Made by a program: the position numbers and the translations under genes. From contig NC_089179.1 in the NCBI RefSeq assembly GCF_947507565.1, positions 3,179,747 to 3,243,746 of the forward strand: a stretch of 64,000 nucleotides of DNA. The letters are read 5' to 3'. This stretch comes from Oscarella lobularis (taxonomy: Eukaryota; Porifera; Homoscleromorpha; Homosclerophorida; Oscarellidae). The notes under the pieces were generated by a model. The model had not been told where the DNA came from. It saw only the letters and a list, made by a program, of their open reading frames with translations, and did no database searches. This document shows, piece after piece, positions 31,301-43,771 of the stretch (within the stretch, counting starts at the first letter, position 1; each line of letters opens with the position of its first letter).

Positions 31301-34300
31301 TAGCGCGATGCGATTTGGCTATAACGAAGATGGAGTCGCTTGTGAATCAGATACACAAGAACGCGCACGACATCGAGTTGCGATTGAAACTCGTCGAACA
31401 GGCGGACCTATTTCGAGCGCCGCCACCGGGACCCGGGGGAATGCTACCCGAAGCAAAGGTAAGAAAGAGTAGTAGGAAAGCGTGTCTAGTTAAGTTCCTA
31501 TCCTTTCGTTTCTTGATACCATTTCCACTCTATTATGACTTCATTGTTTATCTTCTTAGGAATATTTTGATTGTATTGACACCAATCGGAATTCCGTCAT
31601 CGGCATTCTCGCTCGAAAGTACCACGCAATTGGCCCCCTCCTAACCAAAGTCGAAGGGCTCGTCGTGAATACGAACACGGGCCGTTCGCCGCGTCTCAAG
31701 CCCTACTACCTCTACTGGGAAAAGCGCTTCTTCGCCGCACTCTCAACAATGGTCTACAAAAATCTCGAACTCTATCTCGCGCGCCTTCGCGGCGACGCGC
31801 CCGTCTTCGTCGTCGACGCCGTTCTCTCGGCAACCGAAGTCGTCACGTCGCCACCGGTGAAGGAGATCTACAAGCTTCTAACGCAGAGCGTTCGCGACAC
31901 GGTCGAGAGCGTGCGCCGCTTCGTGCGTTGGATGCACGGTACGTGCATCGAGTGCGCGCCGCAGCACGTCGAGGGACGCGACGAGCCGTACGTGTTCAGT
32001 TTTCAGAAGGACATTCAGGTTCATCCGCGCGTTCTCGACGTCGTCAGTCAACTGAATATGACGATTACGCAATTTCTCGGCGGTCTGAATAAGTATTTGA
32101 CTCGCTGGAGGAATAAGTATAAGGTGCTCTGGCGACTGCAGAAGGGAATTATTTTGGAGAAGATCGCCGCGAAGAAGTTGAGCTGCGTCAAGTTTGATAG
32201 TCAGTTGCAGTTCTATACGAATATGGCTATTGAGGTACAATACTATGTTCTATTATGAAGATTTTTTAATTTTGAATTTTTTTAGGTTGGGAATCAGGCT
32301 CAGGCGAAGGATTTGGATTTCGTTCGGATACAGCTCGAACCGTTGACGACGAAGATTCAAGAGCATGCGCAGGCGTGGGTGACGTCGTTAGGCAAATTGC
32401 TCAACGATTCGGCTCGCGACGCGCTCTTCGGACTGAGAAATCAACTGGAGGCGAGTTGTAACACTCTTTTGAGAATCATTGTTACTTGAATATCTCGTTT
32501 TACTACAGGGTCTCATGAATGATTTGAAGCGGCCTCCCGATACGCTTGAGAATCTCAAGTTTGTACTGAGCGTCATAGCGAGCATACGTAACATGTCATT
32601 GGACGTTGAACTCAAGTACGTCGACATTCAGGAACGCTACCGAACTCTACGAATGTACAAAGTCAACGTAAGAGAAAAAGAGGACAATCGCAACAAATAA
32701 TAACGTTATTGATCTATAGATTCCTCAGTCTGAGTTGACCTTAGCTGAGGAGATTGCCACCATATGGGAGGAACTCTTTCAACAGGCGCGCAAAGTCGAT
32801 CGCAGTCTCGTCGCCGTGAAGAAAAAATTCACCGAAATCACTTGCCAACAAGTGACCCAGTTCGCCAAAGACGTCGACGCTTTGGACGCCGTCTTTCACA
32901 GCGAAGGCCCGGGAACGGTGGGCGGCGAACTCGATCGCGGAATCGAAGTCCTCGCCAAAATGAAGAAGGACGTCGAGAAATTCGAAAAGGAACGCCAAGA
33001 ACTGGCGAACGCCGAGAAACTATTCGACTTGCCAGTGACGATGTATCCGAAGCTGATGGACATGCAGAAAGAATTAGCAGGACTAGAAAAAGTCTTTAGC
33101 CTATACGAAGCCCAAAGAGTAAGAGAGACACTATAGGTAGTAGTACATATATATATTCTTTTAGGATGCTCGTGAAGAATGGTCTAATACGCTCTGGGCC
33201 AATCTCGACATTCAGCAGCTGACTGACGGAATCGACGAGTATCTACGCCAATTGCGTCGCTTTCCCAAGGAGCTCAAATCCCTGCCCGTGTGCCACGTGC
33301 TTCAGGAACGCATGCAGGCGTTCAAGGACTCCGTTCCCCTATTCGCCGATCTGAAAAACGACGCGCTACGCGATCGCCACTGGCAAAAACTCATGGAATC
33401 GACGAAAAAGAACTTCGACATGAACCCGGAAACGTTCACACTGGAAAACCTCTTCGCAATGGAACTCCACAATTTCGCCGACGTCATATCAGAAATCGTG
33501 ACGAGCGCAACGAAAGAACTGAGCATCGAAAAGGGGCTCGTCGAAGTGACGGACACGTGGTCGGCGATGAAATTCGCCGTGCATCGCTACACGAAAGGCG
33601 CCCAAGAGCGCGGCTACATTCTCGGCGCCGTCGACGACATCAATACGATACTCGACGATAACGCTATGAATCTTCAAAGCATGTCAGCATCGTCGTTCGT
33701 AGGCCCGTTTCTCGAGAACGTTCAACGCTGGGAAAAACGTCTCTCTCACATCAGCGAAGTCGTCGACGTGTGGATGGTCGTCCAGCGCAAGTGGATGTAC
33801 CTCGAGAGCATATTCATAGGCGGCGACATACGTTCGCAGCTCCCCGAAGAAGCAAAAAAATTCGACGGCATCGATAAAACATTTAAAAAGATTATGACCG
33901 ATACGCATCAGAAGACGAACGTTCTCCAAGCGTGTCACGTCGACGGTCGACTCGAGGATCTCGAGTCGCTCGCCGGCGGTCTCGAACGCTGTCAGAAGAG
34001 TTTGAATGATTATTTAGATAGCAAGCGAAATGCTTTCCCGCGTTTTTTCTTCATCTCCGACGACGAACTGCTCTCGATTCTCGGCTCGGCCGAAGCGACG
34101 TGCGTCCAAGAGCACATGATTAAGATGTTCGATAATATTGCGAGTTTGAAATTCGGCGCCGGTTCGTCGCAGGAGTCGATCGCTCTCGGCATGGTGTCGA
34201 GCGAGGGCGAGGAAATGGAATTTCGCTCGCCGGTCGTCGCCGAAGGTCGCGTCGAGGATTGGATGACGAACGTTCTCAACGAAATGCGTCGAACGAATCG

Positions 34301-37300
34301 GTTAATTACGAAGGAGTCGATATTTACGTATTGCGCCGACGATCGCACGCGCGTCCAGTGGATGGGTCTCTATCAGGGAATGGTCGTTCTCGCGTCGAAT
34401 CAGGTCTGGTGGACGTGGGAAGTCGAGGACGTCTTTCGAAAAGTGAAAAAGGGCGACAAGATGGCCATGAAGGTGTACAGTAAGAAACTCCACGGGCAAA
34501 TCGACGAACTCGTCGTGCAAGTGCGCTCGCCCCTGAGCAAAAACGATCGAAAGAAATTCAACACTGTTCTCATCATCGACGTTCACAATCGCGACATCAT
34601 CGACATGTTCGTACGCGACAGCATCATGGACGCGCGCGAATTCGAATGGGAATGCCAGCTGCGTTTCTACTGGGAGCGCAAGGGCGACGAGCTCTTCATA
34701 CGCCAGTGCACCGGGCGCTTCGGCTACGGCTACGAGTACATGGGCCTGAACGGGCGTCTCGTCATCACGCCGCTCACCGATCGCATCTACTTGACGCTCA
34801 CGCAGGCCTTGTCCATGCGTCTAGGCGGCGCGCCCGCCGGGCCCGCGGGCACGGGGAAAACGGAGACGGTGAAGGATTTGGCGAAGGCGCTCGGATTGCT
34901 CTGCGTTGTGACGAATTGCGGCGAGGGAATGGACTTCAAGGCGGTTGGGAAGATATTCAGCGGGTTGGCGCAGTGCGGCGCGTGGGGTTGCTTCGACGAG
35001 TTCAATCGGATCGATATATCGGTATTGTCCGTCATCTCGTCGCAGATCAAGACGATTCAGAATGCTCTTTTGAACGGGTTTAAACGATTTCAGGTAACGG
35101 TCGATGCGAGTGCGCTCTTAATCGTATTTATTTTTTTCTTTTAGTTTGAAGGTAGTGAAATTGCTCTTGACGATCGCATGGGCATTTTTATTACTATGAA
35201 TCCCGGTTACGCGGGGCGTACGGAGTTGCCGGAAAGCGTTAAAGCGCTCTTTCGACCCGTCGTCGTCATCGTACCCGATCTACGACAAATCTGCGAAATT
35301 ATGCTTTTCTCCGAAGGATTCCTCCTAGCAAAGGTACAATAAAGAAATTAAATAGTATTGAATAAATAATTAATAATACTTACTAATTAGGTTCTAGCCA
35401 AAAAGATGACTGTTTTGTATTCCCTTGCAAAAGGCCAGCTATCGCGTCAATATCACTACGATTTTGGACTTCGAGCATTGAAAGCCGTCTTGGTGATGGC
35501 CGGCGAATTGAAGCGCGGTGCGCCCGATCTCAATGAGGTACCCACCGTTTTCTCGCCGAAAAAAATAGCGAAATTCTTTTCATAGGACGTCGTTCTGATG
35601 CGCGCCCTTCGCGACATGAATCTACCGAAATTCGTCTTCGAAGACGTACCCCTCTTCCTTGGTCTCATCTCCGATCTCTTCCCCGGCTTGGATTGTCCGC
35701 GAGTGCGCTATCCGAATTTCAACGACGCCGTCGAGCAGATTCTAGTGGATAACGGCTACGTCGAACTGCCGCAGCAAGCCGACAAAGTCGTTCAGCTCTA
35801 CGAGACGATGCTCACGCGACACACGTGCATGGTCGTCGGACCGACGGGCGGCGGGAAATCAGTCGTAATCAACACACTCGCTCAAGCGCAAACAAAGTAA
35901 GAAAAAAATATTTATATATGATCTACCGGTATATAATTTTTTCCTCTAGATTGGGATTGACGACGAAATTGTATGTGATGAATCCGAAAGCGGTTACGGT
36001 CATCGAACTCTACGGCATTCTCGATCCCGTTACGCGCGACTGGACCGACGGCTTGCTCTCGAACATCTTCCGCGAAGTCAATCGACCGACCGACAAAAAC
36101 GAACGCAAATACATCGTCTTCGACGGCGACGTCGACGCCCTGTGGGTCGAGAACATGAACTCGGTTATGGACGATAATAAGCTTTTAACGCTCGCCAACG
36201 GCGAGCGCATACGACTCCAAAAACACTGCGCGCTTCTCGTCGAAGTCAGCGATCTCCAGTACGCGTCCCCGGCGACGATATCGCGCTGCGGCATGGTCTA
36301 CGTCGATCCGAAGAATCTCGGCTACGAGCCCTATTGGGCAAAATGGCTCAACGGTCGAAAAGCCGATAAGGAAATACTCGGTACGCTTTTCGATAAATAC
36401 GTACCCACGTGCATGGATATGATCGTCGAGGGAATCGTCGACGGTCGCGTCGGGGAGCGACTCAAGACGATCGTCCCGTTGACGAATCTCAATATGACGA
36501 CGCAGTTGTCGTATATGCTCGACGCTCTCGTGCCGAGCGGCGTCGAGGCGACGAGCGTGGGACCACCCGTGCTCGAAGCGTATTTTATTCAAGCGCTTTG
36601 CTGGTCGCTCGGCGCTGGGCTTCTCGAAGACGGACGCGCCAAGTTCGATGCGCTTGTTAAACGGCTTTCCGGATTGCCGCAGAATGTTGACGATCGTTGC
36701 CCGGCAACCGAGATGCCGTGTAAGGAAGCGACTCTATTCGAGTACTTTTTCGACGGTGATGATATGGCGTGGGTGCCATGGAAACAGAAGGTGCCCGAGT
36801 ACGAGCACGATCCTACGAAGAAGTTCAATGAGATTCTCGTGCCCACTGTCGATACGGTGAGAAGCACGTGGCTACTGAACTTGATGGTGAGGATTCGTCG
36901 ACCGGTCGTGCTTGTCGGCGAGACGGGGACGTCGAAGACGGCGACGACGCAGAATTTTCTTCGACAGGTCGACTCGGAGTCGACGGTACGTTCACGTTTT
37001 TTATTATTATTTATTTATTAATTTATTTATTTAGTTGGTGCTCAATATTAATTTTTCGTCGCGAACGACTTCGATGGACGTCCAACGGAATCTCGAAGCG
37101 ACCGTGGAGAAGCGAACGAAGGATTCGTACGGTCCGCCTATGGGGAAGCGTCTTCTCGTTTTCGTCGACGATATGAATATGCCGCAGGCAAGAAACCGCG
37201 ATTAGGGAATTTTTTTGATTTATATTTTGCGTGTCTGTGTGCGCAGGTCGATATCTACGGGACGCAGCAACCGATCGCCTTATTGAAGCTTCTGCTCGAA

Positions 37301-40300
37301 CGCGGCGGAATGTACGATCGCGGAAAGGATTTGGGATGGAAGTATCTGCGCGACATCGGATACGTCGCCGCCATGGGAAAGGTAATTAAGTCAAGTGCCC
37401 GTACATTTGGAGGTCCTACTCTAATGGGGTCTCATTTTTCTTTTTTCTTAGGCTGGCGGTGGTCGAAACCAAGTCGATCCTCGCTTCGTTTCCCTTTTCT
37501 CCGTCTTCAACGTGACATTTCCGTCGGAAGAGTCTCTATTCCACATCTACTTCTCCCTCCTCGACGGTCACACGAAATCGTTCGAAAAACCGATACGCGA
37601 CCTAAGCCAACCGATAACCGAAGCGACAATGGAACTCTATAAGCGAATCGTTCGCGATTTGCCGCCGACCCCGTCGAAATTCCACTACATCTTCAATCTG
37701 CGCGATCTCTCGCGCATCTATCACGGTCTCTTCATCACCGTGCCCGATCGCTTCGATGCGCCGGACAAATTCGTTCGCGTGTGGCGAAACGAGTGCCTGC
37801 GCGTCTTCTACGATCGTCTCGTCACGGACAAAGATCGCGAAATCGTCGGCCGACACATGGACGAAATGCTGACGGATCACTTCGCCGCGCATCGCGACGT
37901 CGCCTTGCGCGAGCCCCTCCTCTACGGCGACTTCCGCACGGCTCTAAACCCGGATGCGCCACGTGTCTACGAAGACCTACAGGACTACGAAGCGACGAAG
38001 GCGATTTTCGAAGAAGTTCTCGACGAATACAACGACCAGCGATCGCGTCTCAATCTCGTTCTCTTCGACGACGCGCTCGATCATCTCTGTCGCGCCCATC
38101 GCGTCGTGCGAATGGATCGCGGTCACAGTCTTCTCGTGGGCGTGGGCGGAAGTGGGAAGCAGAGTCTCACGCGACTCGCCGCCTTCACCGCCGGTTGCGA
38201 CGTCTTCGAAATCACGCTCAGTCGCGGCTACGGCGAAAACGAATTTCGCGAGGATCTCAAACTCCTCTACAACAAACTCGGCGTCGAAAACAAATCGGTC
38301 GTGTTTCTTTTCACCGACGCGCACGTTGCGCAAGAGGGCTTCCTCGAACTCATTAATAACATGCTCACTTCCGGTATGGTTCCCGCGCTTTTCGCCGATG
38401 ACGAAAAGGAGGCGATCATCAACTCGACGCGCGATGAAGTGCAGAAGCTCGGTCTCGCGCCCAATCGCGAAACGGTGTGGAACTTCTTCGTGAACAAGTG
38501 CGCGAGCAATCTCCACATCGTTTTAGCGATGTCGCCGATCGGCGACACGTTGCGCACGCGCTGTCGAAACTTCCCGGGTCTCGTGAACAATTGCGTCATC
38601 GATTGGTTCATGCCTTGGCCTCAGCAAGCGCTCCAGGCCGTCGCGACGAATTTTCTCGGCGAAATCGAGAAGATTCCCGACGCGCATCGCGAGAACGTCG
38701 TCGCGCACGTCGTCTTCATTCACGAAATCGTCGGCAAATATAGTCGCATGTTCGAGCAGAAACTTCGTCGCGTGAATCACGTGACCCCGAAAAATTATCT
38801 CGATTTTATAAATAGTTATGCAAGACTTCTAGCCGAAAAGGACAAATTCGTCGAAGATCAGTGCCAACGTTTGAGCGGCGGTTTAACGAAATTAATCGAA
38901 GCGGCCGAAGACCTAGCCGAAATGAATAAGAAACTCGAAGTTCAAAAAGTCGCCGTAACGGAAAAAACGGCGGCGTGCGAAAAGCTTCTCGAAGAGATCG
39001 TCACGCGAACGGCCCAAGCGAAGGAGAAACAGGAACTCGCCCTGGCGAAAAGCGTCGAATTGGGCGAACAAAATAAAGTGATCGCCGTCGAGAAAAAGGA
39101 AGCGGAGGAAGCGTTGCAGGCGGCGCTGCCGGCGCTCGAGGAAGCGCGCCTAGCGCTCAGCGATCTCGATCGACAGGACGTGACGGAGATACGATCGTTC
39201 GCGAAGCCGCCGCTTCCCGTTCAGACGATATCGGAGTGCATTGTCGTACTTCGCGGGATAAAGGAGATCAGTTGGAAGTCGGCGAAGAGCATGATGCAGG
39301 ATCCGAATTTTTTGAATTCTTTACAGAATTTAGACGTGGATAACATCAAACCGGCGCAAGTGAAATTGACGCAGGATTTTCTCAAGAAAATGGACGTGAC
39401 GATCGAGCGCATGCAGGACATCAGTCGAGCCGGCTCCGGTTTGTATAAATTCGTCAAGGCGGTTATCGGCTATTGCGAAGTGGCGCGCGAAATCAAGCCG
39501 AAGCGCGACAAAGTCGCGCGTCTCGAGAAGCAGTATCGATCGAGTAAAATGGACTTGGAGAAAATTCAGCGCGAAGTGCAGGCGATCGAGAAGGAGCTCG
39601 CTCAGTTGAGCAGTCGCTACGAGGAGGCGAAGAAGGATCAGCAGGCTTTGCAGGAAGAGGCTGAGATTATGGAGAGGCGACTTATTGCCGCTGATAAATT
39701 AATCTCCGGTCTTGGTTCCGAAAAAGTTCGTTGGAGCGAGGAGTTGGAGGAGTTGAAGAAGAGGCGCGTTCGGTTGCTCGGCGACTGTCTCATTTCGGCG
39801 GCGTTTTTGAGCTATTTGGGCGCGTTTAGTTGGGATTTTCGCGCCGAGTTGATTCGCGCCGAGTGGGAGAGGGATTTGGAGGCGAAAGCGATTCCGCGAA
39901 GCGAGCCGTTTAAGGTGGAGAATCTGTTGACGAACGACGTCGAGATAAGCAGGTAAGACTTGTAGGGTAAGGTAGGGTGCGGTGAACGGAAGGATGAAAA
40001 AAGATATTATTGATTTCTGTGATAGACGAAACTACAATTCTCTGACCGTTCACACTAGCGCTTTCTATATCTCATGTAGTGTTTTCCTTACTGATTCTTT
40101 TTTTTCTTTCTAGGTGGAATTCTGAGGGTTTGCCTCCTGACGAGTTGTCTGTTCAGAATGGAATTTTGACGACGAATGCTAGTCGTTTTCCCCTTTGCAT
40201 CGATCCTCAGGAACAGGCGTTGAATTGGATACGTAAGAAAGAGGCGAACAATAACCTAAAGGTACGTATGTAGAACGAGCGGAAAAAAGTAATCAACGTC

Positions 40301-43300
40301 GCCTATCATAGGTATGCACTTTCAACGATTCCGACTTCTTGAAACAACTCGAACTGGCCATCAAGTACGGCTTTCCTTTCCTCTTCAAGGACGTTGATGA
40401 ATACATCGACCCGGTCATCGACAACATATTGGAGAAAAACGTCAAAGGTATTCCCGTACGGAAAGAGAAAAAAAATAATTAGACGATCGTCTCTCTAAGG
40501 TCCCGCTAACAGACAGTACGTCGTCTTGGGAGACAAGGAAGTGGACTACGATCCAAACTTCAAGCTCTATCTCAACAGCAAGCTATCGAATCCGAGATAC
40601 ACGCCGGCCGTCTTCGGCAAGGCGATGGTAATCAATTACACGGTGACCTTGAAAGGCCTCGAAGACCAACTCCTCAGCGTCATAGTCGGCTTCGAGCGAA
40701 AAGAACTCGAAGAGCAGCGCGAACTTCTGATTCAAGAAACGAGGTACAATATAATCGAATTAATTAATTCAATTAAAAATTTAATTGAATTAATTTTAAT
40801 TGAATTAAAATTATTTTTAATTAATTTAGTGAGAATAAGAAGCTTCTCAAAGATCTCGAAGACACGCTTCTTCGCGAATTGGCGACGTCGACTGGAAACA
40901 TGCTCGACAACACGGAACTTGTCCGGACGTTGGAAGAGACGAAATCGAAAGCGACGGAAGTGTTCGAAAAATTGCGCCAATCCGCTCAGACGGCGACGGA
41001 AATCGATAGCATTCGCGACGGCTATCGACCGGCGGCGCGACGCGGCGCCGTTCTCTTCTTCGTCCTCGCCGACATGGCGGCGATCAATTCGATGTATCAA
41101 TACTCGTTGAGCGCCTATCTCGACGTCTTCAATCATTCCCTACGCAAGAGCCTTCCCGACGGTCTCCTCCAAAAGCGTCTGCGCAACATCATCGACACGC
41201 TCACGCTCAACGTCTACAATTACGCGTGCACGGGTCTATTCGAACGTCACAAGCTCCTATTCTCCTTTCAAATGACGATTAAGATTCAGGAAGCCGACGG
41301 GACGCTGAATCACGAAGAACTCGATTTCTTCGTCAAAGGCAATCTGTCGCTCGAGAAGAGTCGACGTGCGAAGCCGCACGCGTGGATTCCCGATCAGGGC
41401 TGGGAGGACGTCATGAAGTTGATGAGCGTGACGTCGGACGCGTTCGGCGCGCTGCCGGACGACATCGAGCGCGGCGAGAAATCGTGGAAGGCGTGGTTCG
41501 ATCACGACGCGCCGGAGACGGCGTCCTATCCGGGCCGATACGAGGAGGGCTTGAACGACATTCAACGGCTCTTGCTTCTTCGCTGCTTTCGCGTCGATCG
41601 CGTCTATCGCGCCGTCACGAATTTCGTCACGGGACGAATGGGCGAGAAATACGTCACGCCGCCGGTCGTCAGTTTCGAAGCCGTTCTCGAACAATCGACG
41701 CCGTTTTCGCCGATCGTCTTCATTCTAAGTCCCGGCGCCGATCCGGCCGGCGATTTGCAGAAATTAGCCGAGAGATCGGGTTTCGGTGGAAATCGATTGA
41801 AATTGCTCGCCATGGGACAGGGTCAGGAAAAAGTCGCGCTCTCGCTTCTCGAGACGGCGGTCGCGCGCGGACACTGGCTCATGCTTCAGAACTGTCATCT
41901 CCTCGTGCGTTGGTTGAAGGATCTCGAAAAGGCGCTCGAACGCGTCACGAAGCCCCATCCCGATTTTCGTCTCTGGTTGACGACGGCGCCGACGCCGGAT
42001 TTTCCCATCGGGATACTTCAACGCTCGCTCAAAGTCGTCACCGAGCCGCCGAACGGACTCAAGCTCAATCTGCGTAACACCTATCATAAGATCACGTACA
42101 CGGCATTGAAAAATTGCCCTCATCCCAAATTCGCTCCCTTGATCTACGTACTCGCCTTTTTTCACGCGGTTGTTCAAGAACGACGCAAGTACGGTAAAAT
42201 AGGCTGGAACGTGCCGTACGACTTCAACGAGTCTGATTTTCGCGTGTGCATGCAACTGATGGACACCTATCTAACGAAATCGTTCGAAAACGGCGACGAG
42301 AAAATACCGTGGAACAGTCTCAAATACCTCATCGGCGAAGTCATGTACGGCGGTCGAGCGATCGACGACTTCGATCGACGCGTCCTGAAGATCTACATGG
42401 ACGAATACATGGGCGATTTCATATTCGACGCCTTCCAACCGTTTCACTTCTACGTGAACGACGAAATCGACTATCAAATTCCCGACGGCGATCATCGCGA
42501 CAAATTCGTCGAGACGATCGAGAGCCTACCGCTGGCGAACACGCCCGAAGTCTTCGGTCTCCACTCGAACGCCGAGATCAGCTACTATACGCTCGCGGCG
42601 AAGGACATGTGGAAGCAGCTCGTCGAATTGCAACCGCAGACGGGCGAATCGTCGTCCGGCGTCAGTCGCGAAGATTTCATCGGCGGCGTCGCGTCCGACA
42701 TACAGACCAAATTGCCGCCCGCCTTCGAGTTGGATCGCATACGAAAGAAACTCGGCGAACTGTCGCCGACGTCCGTCGTGCTCCTACAGGAGCTCGAACG
42801 CTGGAACAAGCTCGTGAAACGCATGGGCCTATCTCTTGTTCAACTTCAAAGGGTAATGTGTGGGCGTGGTTGACGCGTGGGCGTGGTTGTCTATTTTCTT
42901 CCCTAGGCTCTTGCTGGTGAAGTTGGCATGAGTAACGAATTGGACGAGTTGGCGCGGAGTTTGTACAACGGGCAGATTCCGACGATATGGCAGGCGTTGG
43001 CGCCGGCGACGTTGAAGTCGCTCGGCAATTGGATGATTCACTTCCAACGACGCTACGCGCAGTACAACGCGTGGGTGAACGACGGCGAGCCGGCCGTCAT
43101 GTGGCTCTCCGGGCTGCACATACCCGAGTCGTATTTGACGGCGCTCGTTCAGACGACGTGTCGTCTCAAGGGCTGGCCGCTCGATCGATCGACTCTTTAT
43201 ACGACCGTTACTTCGTATACGGATGCCGAGCAGGTGAACGAGAAGCTTCACTCGGGATGCTACATCAGCGGACTCTATCTCGAGGGTGCCGCTTGGGATT

Positions 43301-43604
43301 TGGAGCGGTCGTGTCTCGCTCGGCAGCCGCCGAAGAAACTCATTCAGGAGTTGCCTATACTTCAGGTTATTCCTATTGAAGCACATCGCCTCAAACTTGT
43401 TGTAAGTTGTGCTAAATTTTTTTTGAGAGGATTGTTCACTCAAGGCTTTCTTTTTAGAACACTTTTCAGACGCCTGTCTATGTGACGAGTCAGAGACGTA
43501 ATGCTATGGGAGTCGGTTTAGTGTTCGAGTCCGATTTGGCCACTACTGAGCACATATCTCACTGGGTACTGCAAGGGGTATGTCTTATTCTCAATACGGA
43601 CTGA
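28341..43604 (+). CDS. DNAH10: Axonemal dynein heavy chain 10, complete, 4623 aa
   Basis: Inner-arm dynein heavy chain: an ATP-driven motor of motile cilia. Twenty-four exons close to 4624 codons: 28341-28551, 28597-28820, 28871-30073, 30121-30237, 30283-30531, 30583-31458, 31560-32234, 32286-32450, 32509-32667, 32720-33118, 33165-35093, 35145-35333, 35391-35537, 35586-35896, 35950-36985, 37035-37187, 37247-37381, 37452-39952, 40114-40261, 40312-40447, 40500-40743, 40830-42852, 42907-43401 and 43458-43604. The tail and linker come first. P-loops are AAA1 [10 protein letters not shown] (about 1983), AAA2 GPTGGGKS (about 2266), AAA3 GETGTSKT (about 2608) and AAA4 GVGGSGKQ (about 2955). The coiled-coil stalk with microtubule-binding tip lies about 3170-3480, and AAA5-6 with the C-terminal domain end in HWVLQGVCL. 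Wording matches DNAH10 rather than other DNAH types. Human DNAH10 is of similar length. Two introns use GC donors (after 32450 and 37187). Confidence 0.93.
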
Positions 43605-43771
43605 AGAGACGTCTGTTGTGTCTACTGTAGTGTTTTTGTCAGTGACCTGCTATTTTTACGTGTACTATTAAAACTGTATAACGTTTTCAGCTGCATTGGC
43701 ATTCTTTGAAAGTCTGCAGGGAAGGATAAAATGTGAGATTTATTAACGGTGCACTGCGCAGGCGCTGAGAA

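Noticed and set aside
37977-38516. Long antisense and alternate-frame open stretches within DNAH10 (also at 33489, 36185, 41257 and 42829)
   Set aside because: They overlap strongly conserved dynein motor sequence. GC-rich codon use keeps shadow frames open, and none has a start, splice signals or domain of its own.
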